From the NCBI RefSeq assembly GCF_007671675.1, contig NZ_VCGW01000002.1, positions 496,001 through 560,000 on the forward strand: DNA of 64,000 nt, in the 5' to 3' direction. Below, one piece after another: positions 37,846 to 46,675 of this stretch (positions are counted from its first letter, which is position 1; each line of letters begins with the position of its first letter). The translations under genes were made by a program, and so were the position numbers. The notes under the pieces were generated by a model. It was not told the DNA's origin. It ran no database searches and saw only the letters and a program-made list of their open reading frames with translations. The stretch is from Marinobacter maritimus (GTDB lineage: Bacteria; Pseudomonadota; Gammaproteobacteria; Pseudomonadales; Oleiphilaceae).

Positions 37846-37875
37846 AATACACCGGGCTATTACAGGAAGAGCGCC

Positions 37876-38943
37876 ATGAGCACACTGCTGGGGATTATCG
37901 AGGGCTTTTACGGGCCAGTATGGAACTGGCAGGAGCGGAAACAACTGGTGCGCACACTGGCGCCCCATGGCTACGGTTTCTATTTATATGCGCCCAAAGC
38001 TGATGCCTTTTTGCGCCGGCGCTGGCAGGAGCCTCACCCGCCGGCGATGGTTACGGAACTGGCAGAATTTGGTCGATTTTGCCGCCAGCAGGGCCTGCGT
38101 TTTGGTATCGGGCTTAGCCCTTTCGAAATTTTTAACCGCTTTGACGATGCTGCCCGCTCCGCGCTTGTCGCGAAACTGGAGATGCTTGACCGCATAGGGA
38201 TTGATGAACTGGCCATCCTGTTTGACGACATGCGTGCGGATACCCCTGCACTTGCAGAAACCCAGGCGGATATCATGCACTGGGTCCGTGAGCGCACTCA
38301 GGCGCACTATCTTTCAATGTGCCCCAGTTACTATTCTGACGACCCGGTACTGGACCGTGTGTTCGGCGAGCGACCAACAGCGTATCTGGAAACCCTCGGT
38401 CGCCGGCTGGACCATGATATTCAGGTATTCTGGACGGGCGAGGAGGTCTGCTCCAGAGAGGTCTCTCCCGGTCACCTCAAGCGCGTGGGTGAGCGGCTCG
38501 GGCGTAAGCCTGTGCTTTGGGACAACTACCCGGTGAACGATGGTGATCGCATGTCACAGCATCTGCATCTGCGTGGCTTTACCGGCCGCCCTTCGGCAAA
38601 CGGAGCCTATCTGTCTGGCCATGGCATCAACCCGGCGCTGCAGCCAACATTGACCTCGATTCCTGCAATAACACTGGCTGAGTCTTATCGTCAGGGGCCG
38701 GAATACCAGTATGGGCAGGCATTCCGCAACGCTGCAAAAGAAATCCTTGGGAGAGAGCTGGCAGACCAGCTCCATGCGGATTTACTGGTGTTACAGGATG
38801 TCGGCCTGGGGCGCATCAACGAGGAAAAACGGCAAAGCCTGATGCGTACCTACGATGCCTATGACCACCCGGCAGCCAGCGAAATACTGCGCTGGCTGGT
38901 GGGGGAGTATCAGGTAACCGACGAGATGGTGCAGACCCAATAA
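37876..38943 (+). CDS. GH84-family beta-N-acetylglucosaminidase (O-GlcNAcase-like)
   Basis: ATG 37876 follows AGGAAG (37864-37869) and gives 355 residues. LLGIIEGFYGPVWNWQER is the GH84 start, YLYAPKADAFLRRRW aligns with the usual YAPKDD-containing strand, and LAILFDDMRAD holds the catalytic Asp-Asp pair (about residues 117-118). The enzyme uses substrate-assisted catalysis through the N-acetyl group. No signal peptide is seen, so action is cytoplasmic. In eukaryotes this family removes O-GlcNAc from proteins; bacterial substrates may be glycans or glycopeptides. Its divergent neighbour is an acyltransferase. Confidence 0.87.
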   Translation: MSTLLGIIEGFYGPVWNWQERKQLVRTLAPHGYGFYLYAPKADAFLRRRWQEPHPPAMVTELAEFGRFCRQQGLRFGIGLSPFEIFNRFDDAARSALVAKLEMLDRIGIDELAILFDDMRADTPALAETQADIMHWVRERTQAHYLSMCPSYYSDDPVLDRVFGERPTAYLETLGRRLDHDIQVFWTGEEVCSREVSPGHLKRVGERLGRKPVLWDNYPVNDGDRMSQHLHLRGFTGRPSANGAYLSGHGINPALQPTLTSIPAITLAESYRQGPEYQYGQAFRNAAKEILGRELADQLHADLLVLQDVGLGRINEEKRQSLMRTYDAYDHPAASEILRWLVGEYQVTDEMVQTQ

Positions 38944-38979
38944 GCGACTGCTCTTTCAAGGTTGTTACCTCAAGGACTA

Positions 38980-39690
38980 TTACCGTAAATAATACTCAAC
39001 GGTAGAAACCACTCGAACCGTCTTCACAGGATGTTGTTGCTCGGAAATCCCCGGGGCCTGATCCCTTGCAAGTATCTGGAACACTCCCTGATTGGCCCGG
39101 CGCAGATCGCCCAGCCCGGTTTTGGCATCCTCGGCAAACTGGCTGGCGGCTTCGCGTGCGGAAGCGGTGGCCTCGGCGATCATGGCGGGTTTGATGTCGT
39201 TTAGCCCGTTAAACAGATAGGTCGGGCCACTCGGGCCATAGTCAGAAGACAGCACCACGCCGGAATCAACCAGTTCGCTTACGGCTTGTGCGGCCTGACG
39301 GATTTTTTCAATATCATCGCTGCGCACCATCAAGGTCTGGCTGATGATGAATTTCTGCTCGCTGTTGTTGTCCTGATAGGGATTGGCGCGGGTGTCGGTA
39401 ACATCCAGACGCTGCAGTTCGACTGCGCTGTCGCTGATAGCCTGCAGTTTCAGGAACGCCATGATGGCATTGCGGCTGCTGCGTGCTTTTTCCTGAGCCT
39501 CGCCAAGGCTGGCTCCGGTGGCTACAAAGCGAATCGGCCAGAGGGCCAGGTCGGCACTCACTTCCCGCTCCGCCACACCTTTCACAGTTACGTAGCGATC
39601 ACCGGTGCGCAGATCGGTCAGGCCGTCACTGATTAGTGAGGCTGAAATAATGGCGCTGAAACCCAGAATAAGGGCAACAATGACTTTCAT
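38980..39690 (-). CDS. SIMPL-domain (DUF541) protein
   Basis: A 236-residue protein with an N-terminal membrane helix or signal (VIVALILGFSAIISASLI). TVKGVAEREVSADLALWPIRF and the repeating alpha-beta pattern (SLGEAQEKARSSRNAI, QTLMVRSDDIEKIRQA) match the SIMPL/DUF541 family of periplasmic proteins with roles in stress or membrane quality that remain unclear. The ATG overlaps the ChaN-like gene stop (39687-39690). Confidence 0.85.
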   Translation of the reverse strand: MKVIVALILGFSAIISASLISDGLTDLRTGDRYVTVKGVAEREVSADLALWPIRFVATGASLGEAQEKARSSRNAIMAFLKLQAISDSAVELQRLDVTDTRANPYQDNNSEQKFIISQTLMVRSDDIEKIRQAAQAVSELVDSGVVLSSDYGPSGPTYLFNGLNDIKPAMIAEATASAREAASQFAEDAKTGLGDLRRANQGVFQILARDQAPGISEQQHPVKTVRVVSTVEYYLR

Positions 39691-40706
39691 GGAGAATCTC
39701 CCTGGCAGGTATCTTCAGTGGGGCGTCGGAATCTTGCGGACATCGCCTTGTGTTCGCGTTCTTCATCAAGGAACTCCTCCGGCAGAGGCTGGATGAAGTA
39801 GAGAAAGTCGCCTTTGTTGCGGTTCTCATAAAACGGCGCATTTTCTTCATCCGCTGGCCACACTACCGGTGAAATAACCGTAACTGAAAGCTCCGGCGCC
39901 CGTTGTCTGAGCATGGCAACTGTACCGAGGTGCCCTTCACTATGAAAAGTACCCGTGGTGTGGACGATCTGGTGGCCGGGATGCGCGCCGCGGGCAGCGA
40001 GTATTCGATTTGCCATGGTGTTATCCCGTAGCAGTTGAGCTTTATAGGTGTTGTTCATGCGCTCGCGCATGGCGTCATCCGCCGCGCCGTGGCTGTTGGA
40101 AATAGTGGCAGTGAACTTTTCACGGTAGGCCGGAGTGTCCATAAACGCATTGTCCGGAAACTGCGCCCGGTCAGCAGTAGGCAGCCTTGCCAGATAACCT
40201 GGGCCTGTTCGACCCACGCATCGCACGATGGCTGCGGGCGCGTTGGCTGCTATCACCGGCAGGCCGTGCTGGCGAGCAAATTCCACAAGCGGTCGATAGG
40301 AAGCGCGGTAGTTGTCCCAGGCGCTGCTGTCTTCAATCATTTCTGTTTCGCCGGTTTTACCGTTCAGGTAGGCATCAATGGCGTGTTGATTGTCGAAGGT
40401 AAACTGCTCCATGGACAGAACTTGCAGCGGTTGCTGGCGGTAGAGCGCAAACTGGATCTGTGATTGCAGCAGATGCGCAGCCTGGTGGCCGTGATATTCA
40501 CCAATCACAACCACATCGGCCGAAGCAATGCGTTGAACAAGCGAATCGACGCTCAGCACTTTGCTATTTTCGGCGTCAATCAGGTGCGTTTCATACAGAG
40601 TTTGTGGTCTGGCCTCGGAGTTGCTGTCGCTGGCATGGATCATGGTCGCACACCCGGAAAGGTTGCTGATTAATAACGCAAGCACGGCAATGGACAACTT
40701 TTTCAT
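39687..40706 (-). CDS. ChaN-family putative heme-binding lipoprotein
   Basis: A 339-residue lipoprotein. The signal peptide ends in LISNLSGCAT with Cys19 as the lipidated residue. ADVVVIGEYHGHQAAHLLQ and LSMEQFTFDNQ match ChaN-like domains, which bind heme in Campylobacter and resemble TIKI/GumN-type hydrolases. A heme or metal role is inferred from the family. Coupled to the downstream SIMPL gene by ATGA. Confidence 0.85.
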   Translation of the reverse strand: MKKLSIAVLALLISNLSGCATMIHASDSNSEARPQTLYETHLIDAENSKVLSVDSLVQRIASADVVVIGEYHGHQAAHLLQSQIQFALYRQQPLQVLSMEQFTFDNQHAIDAYLNGKTGETEMIEDSSAWDNYRASYRPLVEFARQHGLPVIAANAPAAIVRCVGRTGPGYLARLPTADRAQFPDNAFMDTPAYREKFTATISNSHGAADDAMRERMNNTYKAQLLRDNTMANRILAARGAHPGHQIVHTTGTFHSEGHLGTVAMLRQRAPELSVTVISPVVWPADEENAPFYENRNKGDFLYFIQPLPEEFLDEEREHKAMSARFRRPTEDTCQGDSP

Positions 40707-40768
40707 GGCAAAATTATATATGATATACGGCCTCGCTACTTGTAAGTATTCCCAGACACGAGGCCATT

Positions 40769-42538
40769 ATGTCCCATCGCGCCCACCTTTTCTCGTTGCG
40801 GATTGCCCACGCTTTCCGTGAAGCCTGCATTGACCAGCCCTACAACAGCCGCCGCTTTCTGCGGGATCTCATGGCGGGCGTTACGGTGGGTATTATTGCA
40901 ATACCGCTGGCTATGGCCCTGGCGATTGCAAGCGGTGTGGCGCCCCAGTACGGCCTGTACACGGCGTTTATTGCTGGCTTTATTATCGCTCTGACCGGGG
41001 GGAGTCGCTTCAGTGTCTCCGGGCCCACGGCAGCCTTTGTCGTTATTCTTTACCCCATTGCCCAGACCTATGGCCTCGGAGGTCTGTTGCTGGCGACTCT
41101 GATGTCTGGTGTTTTGCTGATTATCATGGCGCTCATGCGGCTGGGACGCTTTATCGAATATATTCCAGAATCGGTCACCCTCGGGTTTACCGGCGGTATT
41201 GCGGTGGTGATCGCAACTCTGCAGGTAAAAGATTTTTTTGGTTTGCCTGTTGAGACGATGCCGGAGCACTACTGGGACAAGTTGGCGGTGCTGGCACAGA
41301 GCTTTCCCGCGCTGGATACAATGAGCGCGCTGGTTGCTGTGGTTACGCTTGCGGTCATGCTGACCTGGCCGCGCCTGAAAACGCCAATACCACCTCACCT
41401 TCCGGCGGTTGTGATTGGAAGCTTGCTGGCGATGTGGCTGAACGCGAATGGCGCTGCGGTGGATACCATAGGGTCGAGGTTCAGCTATCTACTGCCGGGC
41501 GGTGGCACGGGCGCAGGCATTCCGCCGTTCCTCCCCGAGTTTGCCTGGCCTTGGGAGCAGGCAAATGCCAGTGGCGAGGCCATCGGGCTTTCCTGGAACA
41601 TGGTGCGCGAACTCTTACCGGCGGCTTTCGCCATCGCCATGCTTGGCGCTATCGAATCTCTGCTTTGCGCCGTAGTGCTTGACGGCATGACCGGGAAACG
41701 CCATAGCGCCAACAGCGAACTGATGGGGCAAGGAATCGGCAATATTGTGGTGCCGTTTTTCGGGGGCATTACCGCCACGGCCGCCATAGCCCGGTCTGCC
41801 GCAAACTACCGTGCCGGTGCGGAATCGCCAGTTGCAGCCATGATTCATGCCGTAGTGGTTCTGTTGGCCTTGGTATCACTGGCCGGCGTGCTGGCCTACT
41901 TGCCCATGCCAGCCATGGCATCTCTGCTGATCATGGTAGCCTGGAATATGAGCGAAGCGCCCAAGGCCGTGCGCTTGTTGAAGACCGCGCCGCGCAGCGA
42001 TGTGTGGGTCTTTCTGACCTGCTTCTCGCTGACGGTCGCCCTGGATATGGTTATCGCCATCACCACCGGCATTCTGTTGGCCGCCGTGCTGTTCATGCGC
42101 GAAATGGCGGAGATGACCAAGGTAACCGATATCACCACCGGCAAACGGGTAAGCGAAGAAAACCTGCCGGCGGGCTGGCGCGTGTTCAAAATCAATGGCC
42201 CTTTGTTTTTTGCGGCCGCCGACCGGATTTTTGGTGAGCTTGCGGCGCTGTCCCGGAACGTTGACGGGTTCATTCTGTATATGGATGGCGTTACCGTGCT
42301 TGATGCTGGCGGCCTGTCGTCGCTTAACAAACTGATCGCTACCTGCAGGAGAGACGGCACCCGTATTGTTATTGCAGACCTGCAGTCCCAACCTCAGCGC
42401 ACGCTGGCGCGCGGCGGCCTTGGGCCGATTGAAGGCGTGCTGCAGTTTTCGCCGTCACTGCAGGAAGCTCTGGCATTGCCTTTGCCATCCATGGCTCGGC
42501 AGTACACCACGCCCTCAACGCCCACCGGAGCAAACTGA
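40769..42538 (+). CDS. SulP-family anion transporter with STAS domain
   Basis: A 589-residue inorganic-anion permease with about 12 membrane segments. FLRDLMAGVTVGIIAIPLAMALAIASG starts the transport domain, and FSVSGPTAAFVVILYPIAQ is the conserved second motif. The C-terminal STAS domain (WRVFKINGPLFFAAADRIFG, then GVTVLDAGGLSSLNKLIATC) lies at about 465-570. Sulfate, bicarbonate or dicarboxylate are possible substrates. Its TGA overlaps the ATG of the next channel gene by one base. Confidence 0.92.
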   Translation: MSHRAHLFSLRIAHAFREACIDQPYNSRRFLRDLMAGVTVGIIAIPLAMALAIASGVAPQYGLYTAFIAGFIIALTGGSRFSVSGPTAAFVVILYPIAQTYGLGGLLLATLMSGVLLIIMALMRLGRFIEYIPESVTLGFTGGIAVVIATLQVKDFFGLPVETMPEHYWDKLAVLAQSFPALDTMSALVAVVTLAVMLTWPRLKTPIPPHLPAVVIGSLLAMWLNANGAAVDTIGSRFSYLLPGGGTGAGIPPFLPEFAWPWEQANASGEAIGLSWNMVRELLPAAFAIAMLGAIESLLCAVVLDGMTGKRHSANSELMGQGIGNIVVPFFGGITATAAIARSAANYRAGAESPVAAMIHAVVVLLALVSLAGVLAYLPMPAMASLLIMVAWNMSEAPKAVRLLKTAPRSDVWVFLTCFSLTVALDMVIAITTGILLAAVLFMREMAEMTKVTDITTGKRVSEENLPAGWRVFKINGPLFFAAADRIFGELAALSRNVDGFILYMDGVTVLDAGGLSSLNKLIATCRRDGTRIVIADLQSQPQRTLARGGLGPIEGVLQFSPSLQEALALPLPSMARQYTTPSTPTGAN

Positions 42539-44499
42539 TGAAAAAACCCGCGATGCTGCCTTTTCGTGTAGTCGACCGAGTGAAGTTTGTTGTTGAGCGA
42601 CAGCTGGTAAAAGGTGCCGGCTTCCAGTTGGTGGTGGTGGGTGTTTTTATCGGCCTGATTTCACTCATCGGTGGACTGCTGGTGGTGCCTCAGGGCGGCG
42701 ATTTTGATGACCCCGGATCTGCTGTCTGGTGGGCGTTTCTGCGCCTCACGGACCCCGGCTATCTGGGTGATGACGTGGGCACCTGGCAGCGCTTTGTCTC
42801 AACGCTGCTGACCATCAGCGGTTATGTGGTGTTCATGGGTACCCTGGTGGCCATTCTTACCCGCTGGCTGATTGCCAAAATGGCAGAACTTGAGCGTGGG
42901 CTGACGCCCGTTACCCTGAAAAAACACGTGGTTGTGCTGGGTTGGACCAGCCAGACGTTGCCGCTGCTTGCCGAACTGCTGGGCTCATCTGGCCGTATGC
43001 GACGGTTTCTGGAAAAACACGACACTCAGAGATTAAACCTGGTGGTGTTGTCGGAAGAAGCCTCTGCGGAACAGGTCCATGAGCTGCGTAATGAACCTGG
43101 TATTGGGCACCGCGCCCGGCAGATTATCCTGCGCTCTGGCTCTGCCATTCAACCGGATGCCTTGCATCGGGTCGCCTGCCTTGATGCTGCTGCAGTGATA
43201 GTGCCCAGTGCGGTTTACGAAGCAGGAAGCTTGATAACCTCTGATGTAGAAACCGTTAAAGCCCTGCTGTCGATTGCGGCCCAGGCAAGGCAGTACCAAG
43301 CGCCACTGCCTTTTGTGGTCGCAGAGATTCAGGATGTCCGTAAGCTTCCGGTGGTTGAGCGAGCCTACCCCGGGCCTATTGAGGTGGTCGCAGGCAATGC
43401 CACTATCAGCCGCCTGATGGTGCAAAACGTGCTGCATCCGGGATTGTCTGAAATCTACAACGAGTTGCTCACGGCGGGCGAAGGTAATGAGATTTACGTT
43501 CGTGGTGGAGAATCGGTAGCGGGCCTTTCCCTTGGAGAGCTCGCTGCCGAGCGCCCGAGCGTGATCGTTCTTGGCTTGCTTCGCAGCAACGGACAGAGTT
43601 GGGATATTCGTTTGGCGGCACCCTCTGAGACCCTTATAGAGGCGGAGGATCGGGTTGTTATGATGGCTCGTGATTATTCCGAAACGGACGCGGATCCAAA
43701 AGCCCAGGCACTACCCAAGATAAATCGTAGAGAAGCGAAACGCTCTGTGCGCGGAGAAGGTCTTGCAGGCCATCGCATTCTATTGCTTGGGTGGAATCGC
43801 AGGGTGCCCAGCCTGATGGCTGAGGTAGCAAGTTATGGCCCCGGGCAGCCTGTGCTGGATATTGTTTCCGTTGTGTCAGTATCCGAACGAGAGAATGCGC
43901 TTAGCCGCTATGCGGCCGGGAAACTTCTCAACGGCTACAGTCATATCGAAGCTGATTACATGGTTGAGGATGAATTGCGCCGGATCAACCCCGCCGGTTA
44001 CGACACCATTATATTGCTAAGTAGCGACCGGTTGGCCTCTGGAGAAGAGGCCGATGCACGGACAATGGTTGGCTACCTGCAACTTGAAGACATACTGGCT
44101 GAGGCGCCGGGTCGCCCGCAGCTGATTATGGAGCTGAGCGATCCGGACAACCGCCACCTGCTCTATGGCCACCAGAGCGAAATGCTCATCAGCCCCATGA
44201 TCCTCAGTCATATACTTGCTCAAGTGGCGTTGCGCCGGGAACTCAGAGCGGTACTGGACGAGCTGTTTACCGTTGGCGGCGCTGAGATCCAGTTTCGCGA
44301 TCCTGACGACTATTCGCTACCGGCGAGCACGGACTTTCACCTACTGGAAAAGGTGTTGGCTCAAGAAGGCGAAGTGGCACTTGGGGTTTTCCGGGCTTCT
44401 GCCGACGCTCGTGGCAGGCATCTGTTGATGAATCCTCCGCGCAGAGAATACCTGGAGTTGCAGGCCGGAGACCGGCTGGTGGTGTTGTGTCAGTCCTGA
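42538..44499 (+). CDS. CASTOR/POLLUX-like ion channel with tandem RCK-type domains
   Basis: A 653-residue membrane protein. Two N-terminal hydrophobic segments (LVVVGVFIGLISLIGGLLVV and TLLTISGYVVFMGTLVAIL) flank a pore-like loop WWAFLRLTDPGYLGDD. The rest is two Rossmann-like RCK modules: KKHVVVLGWTSQTLPLLAELL near 125 and GHRILLLGWNRRVPSLMAEVA near 415. This is the order of CASTOR/POLLUX/DMI1 channels, which carry cations in plant nuclear envelopes. Selectivity in bacteria is unknown. Coupled to the SulP gene, suggesting linked anion and cation movement. Confidence 0.85.
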   Translation: MKKPAMLPFRVVDRVKFVVERQLVKGAGFQLVVVGVFIGLISLIGGLLVVPQGGDFDDPGSAVWWAFLRLTDPGYLGDDVGTWQRFVSTLLTISGYVVFMGTLVAILTRWLIAKMAELERGLTPVTLKKHVVVLGWTSQTLPLLAELLGSSGRMRRFLEKHDTQRLNLVVLSEEASAEQVHELRNEPGIGHRARQIILRSGSAIQPDALHRVACLDAAAVIVPSAVYEAGSLITSDVETVKALLSIAAQARQYQAPLPFVVAEIQDVRKLPVVERAYPGPIEVVAGNATISRLMVQNVLHPGLSEIYNELLTAGEGNEIYVRGGESVAGLSLGELAAERPSVIVLGLLRSNGQSWDIRLAAPSETLIEAEDRVVMMARDYSETDADPKAQALPKINRREAKRSVRGEGLAGHRILLLGWNRRVPSLMAEVASYGPGQPVLDIVSVVSVSERENALSRYAAGKLLNGYSHIEADYMVEDELRRINPAGYDTIILLSSDRLASGEEADARTMVGYLQLEDILAEAPGRPQLIMELSDPDNRHLLYGHQSEMLISPMILSHILAQVALRRELRAVLDELFTVGGAEIQFRDPDDYSLPASTDFHLLEKVLAQEGEVALGVFRASADARGRHLLMNPPRREYLELQAGDRLVVLCQS

Positions 44500-44702
44500 G
44501 ACACCGCTCGGGTAAAGCTGTTCAGTCGCCGCAAAATGGTTGTCGACCACTATTCATAAGGGGAATGCTGAAAATAGATTATATAAATTTCAATTATAAA
44601 TCCTGAGCAATTAGAGTACGTGACAATACGGTCAAGCAGCCTGGCAGTGTGCCCGGGCCTCTGTCATTAATGCACTTCATCAACACACTAAGGATCGAGA
44701 TC

Positions 44703-46295
44703 ATGCCTTACGCAAAAGACGTCGATACCATTGCTTCCATCCTGAAGCAAAACCCGACCTGGAACGCTATCAATCCCAAGCACGCTGCACGTATGCGCGC
44801 CCAGAACAAATTCAAGACCGGTCTGGATGTCGCCAAGTACACTGCAAAAATCATGCGTGAAGACATGGCGAACTACGACAATGACTCGTCGCAGTACACG
44901 CAGTCCCTGGGTTGCTGGCACGGCTTTATCGGCCAGCAGAAGATGATTGCCATCAAGAAGCACTTCGGTTCCACCAAGCGTCGTTACCTGTACCTGTCTG
45001 GCTGGATGGTTGCTGCTCTGCGTTCGGAATTCGGTCCGCTGCCTGACCAGTCCATGCACGAGAAGACAGCCGTTTCGGGTCTGATCGAAGAGCTGTACAC
45101 GTTCCTGCGTCAGGCTGATGCATGGGAACTGAACCACCTGTTCCGCGATCTCGAAGCCGCTGAAAAAGCTGGCGACGATGCCAAAGCAGCAGAACTGATC
45201 AAGCAGATCGACAACCACGAAACTCACGTTGTACCGATCATCGCCGACATCGATGCCGGTTTCGGTAACGACGAAGCCACCTACCTGCTGGCCAAGCAGA
45301 TGATCGAAGCTGGTGCTTGCTGCATCCAGATCGAGAACCAGGTGTCTGACGAGAAGCAGTGTGGCCACCAGGACGGTAAAGTAACCGTTCCTCACGCAGA
45401 CTTCCTGTCCAAGATCAATGCTGTACGTCTGGCGTTCCTTGAGCTGGGTGTTGACGACGGTGTTATCGTTGCCCGTACGGACTCGCTGGGAGCTGGCCTG
45501 ACCAAGCAAATCGCTGTAACTGATGAGCCAGGTGACCTGGGTGACCAGTACAACAGCTTTATCGACGGCGACGTGATCGAAAACGCTGCGGATATCAACA
45601 ACGGCGACGTTGTGATCAAGCAGGACGGCAAGCTGGTTAAGCCCAAGCGTCTGGCATCTGGCCTGTTCCAGTTCAAAGAAGGTTCTGGTGAAGACCGTGT
45701 TGTTCTGGACTGTATCACCAGCCTGCAGAACGGCGCTGACATGCTGTGGATTGAGACCGAGAAGCCGCACGTTGGCCAGATCGCTGCCATGGTAAACCGC
45801 ATCAAGGAAGTCGTTCCCGATGCCAAGCTGGTTTACAACAACAGCCCGTCCTTTAACTGGACACTGAACTTCCGTCAGCAGGTATTCGACGCAATGCAGG
45901 AAGAAGGCAAGGACGTTTCTGCCTACGACCGCGCCAAGCTGATGAGCCAAGAATACGACAGCACCGAGCTGGGCAAGCTGGCCGACGAGTGGACAGCCAA
46001 TTTCCAGCGTGATGCTGCCCGTGAAGCCGGCGTGTTCCACCACCTGATCACTCTGCCGACTTATCACACTGCGGCCCTGTCTACCGACAACCTGGCCAAA
46101 GGCTACTTCGGCGAAGAAGGAATGCTGGCATACGTTAAAGGCGTACAGCGTGAAGAAATCCGCCAGGGAATTGCTACTGTTAAGCACCAGGATATGGCTG
46201 GCTCCAACATTGGTGACGACCACAAGGAATTCTTCGCAGGTGATGCTGCGCTGAAGGCCGGCGGTTCAGACAACACCATGAATCAGTTCGGTTAA
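44703..46295 (+). CDS. aceA: Isocitrate lyase, long form
   Basis: The glyoxylate-shunt enzyme splitting isocitrate to glyoxylate and succinate. Starting at ATG 44703 after AAGGATC gives 530 residues, the long Pseudomonas-type enzyme. The active-site motif DEKQCGHQDGKVTVP carries the catalytic cysteine and histidine. IADIDAGFGNDEATYLL and VIVARTDSLGAG bind metal and substrate. Codon use is strongly biased, consistent with high expression. The gene is single, with its own terminators. Growth on acetate or fatty acids would need it. Confidence 0.95.
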   Translation: MPYAKDVDTIASILKQNPTWNAINPKHAARMRAQNKFKTGLDVAKYTAKIMREDMANYDNDSSQYTQSLGCWHGFIGQQKMIAIKKHFGSTKRRYLYLSGWMVAALRSEFGPLPDQSMHEKTAVSGLIEELYTFLRQADAWELNHLFRDLEAAEKAGDDAKAAELIKQIDNHETHVVPIIADIDAGFGNDEATYLLAKQMIEAGACCIQIENQVSDEKQCGHQDGKVTVPHADFLSKINAVRLAFLELGVDDGVIVARTDSLGAGLTKQIAVTDEPGDLGDQYNSFIDGDVIENAADINNGDVVIKQDGKLVKPKRLASGLFQFKEGSGEDRVVLDCITSLQNGADMLWIETEKPHVGQIAAMVNRIKEVVPDAKLVYNNSPSFNWTLNFRQQVFDAMQEEGKDVSAYDRAKLMSQEYDSTELGKLADEWTANFQRDAAREAGVFHHLITLPTYHTAALSTDNLAKGYFGEEGMLAYVKGVQREEIRQGIATVKHQDMAGSNIGDDHKEFFAGDAALKAGGSDNTMNQFG

Positions 46296-46317
46296 TCGAA
46301 CGGCTGATAATGCTCCT

Positions 46318-46378
46318 GCTCCCGGACTTGTTCCGGGAGCACAAAACCCCGCAGCTGGAGTCAGTTTGCGGGGTTTTT
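46318..46378 (+). terminator. Double terminator after isocitrate lyase
   Basis: Two hairpins in tandem: GCTCCCGGA with TCCGGGAGC (46318-46340), then AAAACCCCGCA with TGCGGGGTTTTT (46343-46378), followed by more T. The second is a strong intrinsic terminator. Confidence 0.92.
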
Positions 46379-46457
46379 GTTTTTTACACTGCCGGATTTA
46401 TGTATGTGCCTGAAACTGCGGCACAAACCTTCGATTCTCTACTTTCTCGGCATCCAC

Positions 46458-46479
46458 ACTGTTTCATCCCTGAAACAGT
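46458..46479. promoter_or_regulatory. Perfect inverted repeat, candidate enhancer upstream of the SDN-protein operon
   Basis: ACTGTTTCA (46458-46466) and TGAAACAGT (46471-46479) are perfectly complementary with a TCCC spacer; a further TGAAAC half-site is at 46411-46416. The repeat is about 115-135 bases upstream of the start expected from the sigma-54 promoter at 46565, the normal place for an enhancer-binding protein. It is not followed by a T run. It is part of the 380-base region 46296-46675, which otherwise holds terminators and promoter only. Confidence 0.6.
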
Positions 46480-46564
46480 TCCTGCCTCCGCAAATGCTGG
46501 TTTGCTTTCAGTAAAACTCTAAAAGTTCATTAAAAATATAAGCTTAGCCTTTGCTGCCTTGTTC

Positions 46565-46580
46565 TGGCACGAGAATGGCA
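46565..46580 (+). promoter_or_regulatory. Near-consensus sigma-54 promoter for the SDN-protein operon
   Basis: TGGCACGAGAATGGCA fits TGGCAC-N5-TTGCA with one mismatch; GG and GC are 12 bases apart, as RNA polymerase sigma-54 requires. It is 96 bases before the ATG of the repeat protein. The spacing and composition are strong; use in vivo is inferred. Confidence 0.72.
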
Positions 46581-46675
46581 GCGTTTGTCTTGCGGGTCTG
46601 GACCTTGGCTTACCCGAAGGCTAGCGGGTTGGGTCGGATCCCTTAAAAGCCAATAACCTAAAAGGAAACGACATC

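Noticed and set aside
44688..46223. Open frame of 511 codons on the strand opposite isocitrate lyase
   Set aside because: It mirrors the strongly biased codons of aceA and has no recognisable domain or ribosome site; a coding-bias shadow.
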